Source: Isoetes taiwanensis (Eukaryota; Streptophyta; Lycopodiopsida; Isoetales; Isoetaceae). From it: a stretch of 64,000 bases of DNA. The stretch spans positions 3,916,600-3,980,599 of the forward strand of contig JAJEKV010000058.1 of the NCBI GenBank assembly GCA_021234155.1, read 5' to 3'. Made by a program: the position numbers and the translations under genes. The notes below the pieces were generated by a model, which was not told where the DNA came from, did no database searches, and saw only the letters and a program-made list of their open reading frames with translations. This document shows positions 56,401-64,000 of this stretch, in pieces (position 1 is the stretch's first letter; the number at the start of each line of letters is the position of its first letter).

Positions 56401-56640
56401 CAAAGGTTGAGACTGTTGTCCAGATCATCAATCTAAGCTAATCCTAGCCGTCCACATCATCAATCTAAGCTAATTCGGGCCGTTCACATCATCAAATCTT
56501 GATCATCTACAAGCTTCTAGGACATCCTACTTTAGATTGTAGATCATTTCATCCTCATCTTAAAAGAATTCCAGCAGAGGTGAGAATTGAACCTCTCCGA
56601 ACCCTATGCCAACCACTAGAGGGCAGACATCAATTATGTC
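56400..56640 (-). mobile_element. Possible tRNA-derived SINE
   Basis: On the minus strand, CTAGTGGTTGGCATAGGG is followed at promoter-like spacing by GGTTCAATTCTCACC, resembling the A and B boxes of RNA polymerase III promoters. The A-box match is loose, and no poly(A) or target duplication was identified. The body to the left has repeats of CATCAATCTAAGCTAAT. Confidence 0.35.
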
Positions 56641-56779
56641 ATATATTGTTTTTTTAACACTGTTAAGGCTACACGTTCTTATAAAGTTCTATAATATTTT
56701 AGAAGAGTTCTAGAGTGTTCTAGTCTATCTTAGAGAGTTCTAAAATGTTCTAGAAAATCTGGAATGTTCTAAGAAGTTC

Positions 56780-57245
56780 AAAAATGAGCTTTGATTAGTC
56801 AACTAGCATGGATAAGCACCTCAACCTAAAAGAGAAGTTGCTAAAAATGGTAATATTTAAAAAGTTTTTAAAAACATTAGCTTTTTGCTGGATGTTCTAG
56901 AATGCCATGGGAGTGAAATGATGAGTTTTGACTGGTCAACTGGCATGAATAAACATATCAACCTAAAATAGAAGTTGCTAAGAATAGTAAATTTTAATTA
57001 GAAAGTTCAAGAATGAGCTTTGACTGATGAACAACATGAATAAGCACCTCAACCTAAAATAGAAGTTGCTAAAATTAATAATTTTTGAAAAAGTTTATAA
57101 AAATAGTAACGTTTTGCTGGATGTTCTAAAATGTCATGGGTGTGAGCTGATGAGCTTTGACTGGTCAACTAGCATAAATAAACACCTCAAACTAAAATAA
57201 AAGTTGTTAAGAATAGTAAATTTTGAAAAGTTTTAAAAATAGTAA
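56780..57245. repeat. Tandem array with a two-part unit
   Basis: TGAGCTTTGACTGGTCAACT-like motifs recur near 56789, 56922, 57013 and 57148. Each is followed by CACCTCAACCTAAAATAGAA and GTTGCTAA. Spacing alternates (about 135, 90, 135), so the true unit is a dimer of roughly 225 bp. Confidence 0.75.
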
Positions 57246-57790
57246 CCTTTTGCCAGAATCTAAGGAAATCTAAGGTAATCTTCATAAAATCTTTAAGAAT
57301 CTAGGAAAATATAATAGAATCTAAGGGAATCTTCACAGAATCCGAGGGAACCACATAAAATCTGAGGAAATTTTAGGGAATCTCATAAAATTTAAGGGAA
57401 TTTAAGGGATTCTTGGAGAATCTAGGGGAATCTTGATAGAATTTGAGGGAATCTAAGAGAATCTTCATAGAACCTAAGGAATAGAATAGAAATCTAAAGA
57501 AATCTAAGGCAATCCTATAAAATCTAAGGGAGTATAAGAGAACCTTCATAAAAATTTTGAGAATCTAGAGGAGTCTTAATGGAATCTTGGGGAATCTCAT
57601 AAAATTTAAGGGAATCTAGTGGAATCTACATAGTTTCTTGGAGAATCTAAGGGAATCAGCATAATATCATGGAGAATTTAAGGGAATATAAAGAGCATCT
57701 AAGAGAATCTAAAAGAATCTAGAAAATTTAGGGGAATCTTCATAAAATCTTAGAAAATCTAGGGGGGTTTCCATATAATCTAACGAAATT
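57245..57790 (+). repeat. Degenerate GAATCTAAGGGAATCT satellite
   Basis: About 545 bp of short units (GAATCTAAGG, GAATCTTCATAAAATCT). Opposite orientation to the array at 20430-20660. Confidence 0.85.
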
Positions 57791-58840
57791 CTAACATTAG
57801 AAATCTTGCTACTCACATGTCCCCCTTTGCACCATCCCAACGGTGCTGGTACAATGGTCTTGGGCCAATAATGGCAAAACTGCCGATAGGTGAAGCGACA
57901 GTGGCTCCTAAAATCTCTACTGAAGAAGCTGAGTGATCGGCCTAATTGTGGCCATTAGGCGGCCTTTGAGTAGGGTTACGCTGAAAAATGTAGCCCATCT
58001 GAGCAAAAATAGGCATGCCACAAGCAGTGGAAAGTCGAAGGAAAATAGCCATGCGTTTGAGGCTAGGACTCGTGAAGCCTAAAATATCACGCCATGAAGG
58101 CCGTGATGACATGCCAAAGAGGACACATGCTAAAGAGGGCTGTGGCTATTTTCCTTCGACTTTCCACAGCCTGTGAGGCCCTCCCCGTGAGGTAACCCTT
58201 TGTCTTTTCTTGCTCCTTGGCGACCTTGAAGAAGCTTCTACTACACACTTGCCACGCAACTCCTTCCTATATCTTCTCCATCCCATCAATATGGCACATC
58301 TCATGGTAGGTGATCTTGGTACACTCGTGTATAATATACAATTGTTCTACCTAAAAATGACAAACGCAATCCCTCTTGATTGTTTCTTCTCTTCTCGTTT
58401 TATCTCTCATTGGAGGAGCTACCAAGGTTTTTTTTTCTTTTCAAACATCTTGCTTTGGTGGTAGTCTTTCTAGTCTTGAAGAATCTTCCTCAAACATTTC
58501 GTGGACTATAGCTACACCAATAACTTAGACGAAATAAGCCTCAGGGTTAGTAATAGCAAAACAAATGGAACTTATTCATGACTTTTAGATGGGGCTCCAT
58601 GTTCCAGTTCTCGAACAAAATCCTGGTTTCTCTGGTCCGGGAGGTGACTACCAAGAAGTTCGTGTGGGTATCTAGGTAGATCTCTTCACCTTTTTATGAA
58701 GTTGAAAACCTTGACAAATCAATTGACAATAATTTTGCCACTTCCACCACTTCAATGAGGCGGTTTTAATAGATCCTTCGCCACATTATGTTTATCACTG
58801 ACCCATTACAAGTCTTTCCAATTTAACGATGCCAAAGAAA
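57790..58840. other. Non-coding DNA with a 25-bp-arm foldback
   Basis: GTGGAAAGTCGAAGGAAAAT(AGCCA) at 58029-58053 pairs with its complement at 58140-58165 across an 86-bp loop. A MIR-like or transposon-end hairpin is possible. The 84-residue frame at 58210-58464 has no recognisable domain. Confidence 0.6.
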
Positions 58841-59335
58841 CGCTACAAGAGAATGAGCATTTTTTGTCAGAAAAAGCGTCAGATGGCCTTCACAAAATGG
58901 GCAAGTGTCCAGACCCTACTGGCTGACGATTTACCTGACGCTTATTTTCTGACGCTTTGTTGTCAGAAAAAGCGTCAGGAAAATCGTCGGTTTGTCTGAC
59001 GCTTAAGTGTCATAAAAAGCGTCAGAATAAACGACGTTTATTCTGACGCTTAAGTGTCGCAAAAAGCGTCAGAATAAACGACGTTTATTCTGACGATTAA
59101 GTGTCGCAAAAAGCGTCAGAATAAACGTCGCTTATTCTGACGATAGGCGTCGTAAAAAGCGTCAGAACTAACGCCAGAAAAAGCGTCACATTATTCGTCA
59201 GTTTTTGTGTCAGTTTCTTCGTCACCTGAGTCGTCAAAATCCTCGTCAGTATTATCGTTTGGAATTTCGTCAAATTACGCGTCATCTATTTCGTCAATTC
59301 TTACGTCAGGTACTGGCCAGAAAGTTTGTCACTGT
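58841..59335. mobile_element. CACTA-type (EnSpm) terminus with subterminal repeats
   Basis: CTACAAGAGAATGAGCATTT resembles the CACTACAAGAAA end of plant CACTA transposons. It is followed by about 480 bp of GCGTCAGAATAAACGACG units and GTCAGAAAAAGCGTC palindromes, typical of CACTA subterminal regions. Unit regularity fades rightward. The first two bases of CACTA are altered. No matching right end was seen, so the element may extend past the window. Confidence 0.6.
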
Positions 59336-62300
59336 AATCACTATTGTTGCTCCTTTTGTTGCTATTGAGATGGGTGCTTAAGCTATTAAATGAACTTGAA
59401 ATTTATAAAGCTACAATCACACATTCATTGCAATGGATCAACTGCTAATTCAATGGACCAAATTATGATAGAAAGGATGGCATTTTATTGATATGATAAA
59501 ATTAATGGAATAATGTACAAGATACAAGCTCGATGCTTTGATATATTGTATAATGTACACCATTATCTACTGGACTTGGGTTGCCAAGAAATCTTTGGCT
59601 TGCTCCTTTTTTCTTAAAAGTTGATGGAGACATGTGAAAATCTGCATGTGGGGATGGTGAAGATGGTGGGGATGTAAGTGACACATCAACAGGATCGACA
59701 TTCGAGAGGCTGCATCAAAGAAAACTCATCTGCATTAGCATATCAAGCAAGCAGTAATGAAAATATCCTTGCAAACATGGGACAGTTGATACGAAAATAT
59801 GGCATAGAGATATAGCTGGAGATACTTCCAAATAAAATTACCTTTGTTAGCATTCTAGATGCCTGTGAGTACCCTTCAACTTCAATTGTTGGTATGCTCA
59901 TGCATGTCACTGAGTTGGAGGACTCGCCATGAATAGATCTACTATAGTATAATTATCCTTACCTTTTGCAGTATCTTTGCATTTCCGTCTGCATTTGTAG
60001 CGTATCTAGCCAGGGACACTTACGTTTTATGCTGATAGATTGTAAACCTAACCTCTTGATGTTCTAATACCTCCCATCAAGAGGTAGTTAAGAGGTCTGA
60101 ATCCAGCCAGTATAATGGTGGTTGACAGAGATGACCTTAAGTCAACAAGGATCACCTTTCCACGAGCCCCAGGCTGGATGATGCAGTGCAATCTAGCATC
60201 TTTGAGATAACATTAGCTCCATTTACTCTTACTAGGACTTCCAGCCCAAAATGTCTCCCTTCCAAGATGCAAATAAAAATGTTAGAATTCAACTCGACTT
60301 TCTCATTATAAAGATACTATAGATCCACTATTTATACAAAAGAAAGAGAAGAGACTGATTGATTTGATTATGTCAGTACTATTGATTTGATTATGACTGC
60401 TTATTCTTTAAACTGGTGGTTTGCTGCAATACAATGAATTTCCAGTCACAAACATGTTGGTAGACATATCTTGGATTCTGTGCTGAAGTAGACACTATAG
60501 ATGGTCAAGCAAGTGTATCCAGATTACTAAAAAAACAGAAGACATGCGAATTTAATGACATCATAAGATCTACTTTGATGTGGTATGGAAAAAGCAGTAT
60601 ATCATAATATAAAAGAATGCCATAGAAAGAGACCAAATAAAAGATACTGTTCCACCTTAACCAAAGGATGTGGCCCGGCAGATAGATGCAGCATGCACGA
60701 CTATACAGTGGGGTACTTCAGGCCTTTTGGTCCACAGGCCATTCAGCAGCATACATGTAGACAGAAATCAAAGGAAAATTCTAAAAGATAATCTATTGCC
60801 CAAGTGAACAGCAAGCAATTTGCCTAGCTTACATTACTCCCATTCAGAGCAGAGATCCCTTTTCTTTACTTTTAGCTTGGCCTTAAGACTTTAAAAGCAA
60901 TCTGAATTTCCATAGCCCCTGCAAAAACCTGTGTTTTACTGTAGACTAATATATTTTTTGCTAGTTTTGTCATTGCACTGTGGAAACCACTGATAATTTG
61001 GCATAGTACATCCCTTTAAGAAATGCCTATCCGGCAGGTAGGCGGCACCTGTCACCTGTGCCCATTAGAGGGAGGTGTTTTATGGAAAACGGATAGACAA
61101 CATAAGAACTCCTGCATTACAAATTTGGCAGATAGCTCAATGATGAGCACTCCACTTGTGCCCAGCCAGTCAATTCATCTGTTCATGCAAAAGTATGCAT
61201 TCCAATAATGATTGTTATCATACATGTCTGGACTCGCATAAGAAATGCATTCAAATGTTGGCGAAGTCACTGTTAGTTCAAGTTCTGAATATTTGGGCAA
61301 ATGTAGGTCATGGACATCTTTCCCGAACCATTTGGCTCCCACTTTCCAGCAGATATTCTTTGGATGGGCATAAATTTCTCTAGTTTTGGAACTTTAATGC
61401 CCAAGAGATATGCAGTCTAACATTGACTATTCATCTCTCTTCTAAATGTTTTGAAAAGTTGCTGTTGCTTGAGTTCCAAATAGTTGGGCAAGAACCATCG
61501 TGAATCCCTTTCCAGTCCAAGGGACATTTGGCGAAACAACAGCTGTTGTTGTTGAACATTAACTCACTATACATCATGGAGCATACTACCAAGCATTAGC
61601 TATAATTTGTACTACAGAACCTCAACAAGCTAAAGCAGCATGCAGGCTGAACCCTTCTTTACATAAAGAATAAGTGGTTGATAAATATATTCCCTCCTGT
61701 TCCAGCAAAATTTTGCTGCAATATGCGTTACCTTTAGATGAGAGAAAGAGATTGCTTTCTACCTTTCTAGCCATTTTCAAAGTGTCCAACTTGGACAGGT
61801 ACTTACACTACTACTTGAAAGGAAAGTCACAGTAGATTAACAAAGTAGTTAGCAACCAAGTCGACAATGGTATTTGTGAATCTGTTCATCTAAGAGACAA
61901 CCAGGACACATAAGCCCTGGATATCGCCAATCAAGAACAGGAATGGATAGAAGCAGATAAGCATTGGACTGCACACATGTAGGTGCTTTCAACATGGGAA
62001 GTTCAAGACAGCATTGGTATAACAGCTGTCACATTTGCAGGTATGTTATGCAGAAGAAAATGAGTAATTCACTTTTGGTAAGCCACACCTTTTCTAATGA
62101 TTTGCAACAACAGTGCTACAGTTCGTGTAGGCAATCCTATCACATGATTTGTTAAAATGCAATGAAAATAATATAAACAGGCTTGCCGACGAAATTGCAA
62201 AAGCAGTTGTATCCTTTATGAGGAAACTCCTTCACGAACAGTTCCCCAGTAGTACTGTCAAGGCATTTTGAATTTTGCTGTCAAACTTGGGACATTTACT

Positions 62301-62383
62301 GTTATCTATTTGTACATGTTTAATGCTCTAAACCAGAGACATGTCAACACTTCCAATTATATATGCATCGATTGAAGACGTAC
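59336..62383. other. Long stretch without a supported gene
   Basis: AT-rich, with short frames only. If the CACTA end is real, this may be the element's interior or intron DNA. No RNA gene or repeat stands out. Confidence 0.4.
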
Positions 62384-62559
62384 CTCCAGACCCAAGGGGC
62401 AAGTTTTTGGTTGGCATCAGCGTCTTTTTATCTTGCAGCTCAGGTGTTGGATGGGGCTGTATATCATGAACTGGAGAACTTAAGGTAGGTTGTGCTGTTG
62501 TAGCCTTTTGTTTTTTTGTCTCCTGGCTTACATACCCTATCAGATGACAATGCTTGCCC
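62384..62559 (-). CDS. Candidate exon, gene unknown
   Basis: On the minus strand ATTTACAG precedes and GTACGTC follows a 176-bp open block reading GKHCHLIGYVSQETKKQKA, then PTPELQDKKTLMPTKNLPLG. Pro/Lys-rich, probably disordered. No family recognised. It may belong with the segment at 63475-63970. Confidence 0.35.
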
Positions 62560-63474
62560 CTGTAAATGAAAATCAGAGTGCATGCTGAAAGATGCTGCAT
62601 TCAGACAAATAGATAGACACAGGACAACATATACCAATATGTCTTTTGCATTTGAATAAGTCGAGACTCGAGACGAGACAGAACTGTTGTTCGTTCAAAA
62701 CCTTGCTTATCATGTGCAGGCTCCACAAAATTTGCTTCTAAAACCCCTATAGAGAACATCTCAATGTAGTTCTAAAATGATGAGAAGAAAGCAAAGCACA
62801 TGCTTACCAATTATTCCACGCCCTTGACTGCTTGCTGAATTCCAAATGCGCCAAAATGGCTACATGAACTTAAAAAATGAGTTTTAAATATAGGCAAGTT
62901 TTCATCTCTCTTATGAGTTTTGAATATAGAAAGTGTAGGAAGAAATGTATTGTAGCACTAAAATAGCAAGAGATCAAACTCACCTTGAACATCAATGTAG
63001 CGCGTACCTGTATCTGCTTGGTATCATACATGTTGACTTGTACTTCTTAGACACACACAAAGAAGACTTATAACAATAATATAATCTACGTACAAGTTAG
63101 TAACAATTTTTTTAAATGTTTTAAACATCTCATTTACAACGTACGCTCTTAAATCAAACACTTCCACATCATTGCATAAGCACCAAAATACTTGACATTA
63201 AAGGTATAAAAAAGTGGTTCATCACAAGAGCTTGCTTTTAGAGCAATATATAGAGCTGTAGGTTCAGTTTCAGAAGTTGAAAATTCTGAAATCTTGTACC
63301 CGTGTAAAAAAAACAGCTCTAATTCATAACAGAGGCTTGAAATTGGAGGTTTTTACGGAGACACGCCTTACCTTTGAACACATCCAAATACCAAGTTTCA
63401 GAGCTAGAATTCAATAAAAAACACACAAGTAAATTAAGCGTAGATAGTTACCTGATTTTTTCAGCCCTGCAAAA
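62560..63474. other. Non-coding, intron-like DNA
   Basis: AT-rich between two exon-like segments on the minus strand. No gene seen. Confidence 0.4.
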
Positions 63475-63970
63475 TCATTTGCCCTTTTGAATGGATCTAT
63501 ATTGGGCAATATTCCTAGCCACAGTGGCTTCCCCAAAGTCTGGACTCAGATTCCGTCCGATGCCTCTGCCTTTCTTCCCTTTCTTTTTGGGAATGGATCC
63601 ATTGCAATTCTTCTCGGTGGCAACCTTCTTTTTCTTCAAAGTCCCCAACTCCTTTTCCTTTGCTAGAAGAGTAGCAGATGCAACTTCCTCGAAGATATTT
63701 TTGTTCAACAGCCCCTCCTCCGTCATCTCTTGTGCCCAAGGAGGAGTACCATGAGCACCAAGAAGCTGTTGATCTTCCACCTCCCTCTCGTTTCTTTCCC
63801 AATCCATGTCATCTCCAACTACAAGCTGGTGCTCCTCATCAAGATTAACATTTTGCTCCTCTTCAAAATTGACATTCTGCAACTCTAGATTCACCTGATC
63901 ACCATCTTCGAAATCATCTGCTTGTATTTCAGGAGGATCTTCATGCAGCTCTATGTTCTTCATTTTCTCC
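63475..63970 (-). CDS. Acidic/basic protein segment, probably an exon, gene unknown
   Basis: A minus-strand block after ATGTTTCAG reads about 165 codons to TGA. The first part is acidic with a repeated NVNFEEEQNVNLDEEHQL segment. The middle has WAQEMTEEGLLNKNIFEEV. The end is strongly basic (KKKKVATEKN, PKKKGKKGRGIGRN) and could be a nuclear localisation signal. The frame also reads upstream through the acceptor from an ATG at 63978, so a start there is possible. No family recognised. A transposon-encoded or chromatin protein is conceivable. Confidence 0.5.
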
Positions 63971-64000
63971 TGAAACATTTATGGTTAGTATGCTTATTGT

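Noticed and set aside
56575-56630. A functional tRNA gene
   Set aside because: Only box-like motifs are present; no cloverleaf with acceptor stem could be drawn, so at most a SINE head.

Overview
The window reads as a repeat-dense, gene-poor stretch of a large land-plant nuclear genome. It carries plant-type L1 LINEs, Ty3/gypsy relics, a CACTA-type terminus, fragments of a PLS-class pentatricopeptide-repeat (PPR) gene and one exon of a plant purple acid phosphatase. The mix suggests a seed-free plant such as a fern or lycophyte, but this is inference; no rRNA, organelle gene or species marker is present. No complete host gene was found. Almost everything recognisable is mobile DNA or its debris.

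Layout. 1-7.1 kb: a Ty3/gypsy pol relic, split first by a non-autonomous gag-type LTR element (760-4939, target duplication GATGC) and then by an L1-type LINE (5278-6883, 13-bp duplication). 7.1-11.3 kb: non-coding DNA with a microsatellite, a foldback element and four copies of a 67-69 bp hairpin module. 11.3-17.3 kb: two 5'-truncated L1 LINEs on opposite strands around LTR-like DNA. 17.4-29.4 kb: AT-rich DNA, a GC-rich block (18.6-19.7 kb), PPR and phosphatase relics, and a GC-rich endonuclease/RT LINE (27.4-29.4 kb). 29.8-46.6 kb: four nested layers, described below. 46.8-59 kb: LINE remnants, a 3.4 kb inverted-repeat element with satellites and hairpins, two more foldback elements, satellite arrays and a CACTA-like end. 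59-64 kb: sparse, with two exon-like segments on the minus strand.

The centre of interest is 29.8-46.6 kb. An old non-coding LTR element (LTRs 29821-30561 and 31884-46620) has its second LTR split by a 13.9 kb insertion. The intact first LTR shows the empty site. The insertion is two tyrosine-recombinase-type elements joined head to tail: a 0.94 kb non-coding one (32521-33463) and a larger one (33464-46398) that encodes a tyrosine recombinase. They share a 30-bp left end and a 129-bp right end. Inside the larger one lies an 8.1 kb DNA transposon (35657-43765) with short inverted termini and TTAA on both sides. It carries two divergent, intron-containing genes. One is a DUF7869-like protein with DDE-type features, likely the transposase. 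The other joins a ParB-like domain to a beta-class amino-methyltransferase. Near-perfect palindromes centred on TTCCGGAA sit only in the introns of the methylase gene and in the shared promoter, as two arrays plus single copies. A transposon that couples a ParB-like DNA-binding module, a DNA methylase and its own palindromic sites is the best candidate here for an undescribed system. This copy is degraded.
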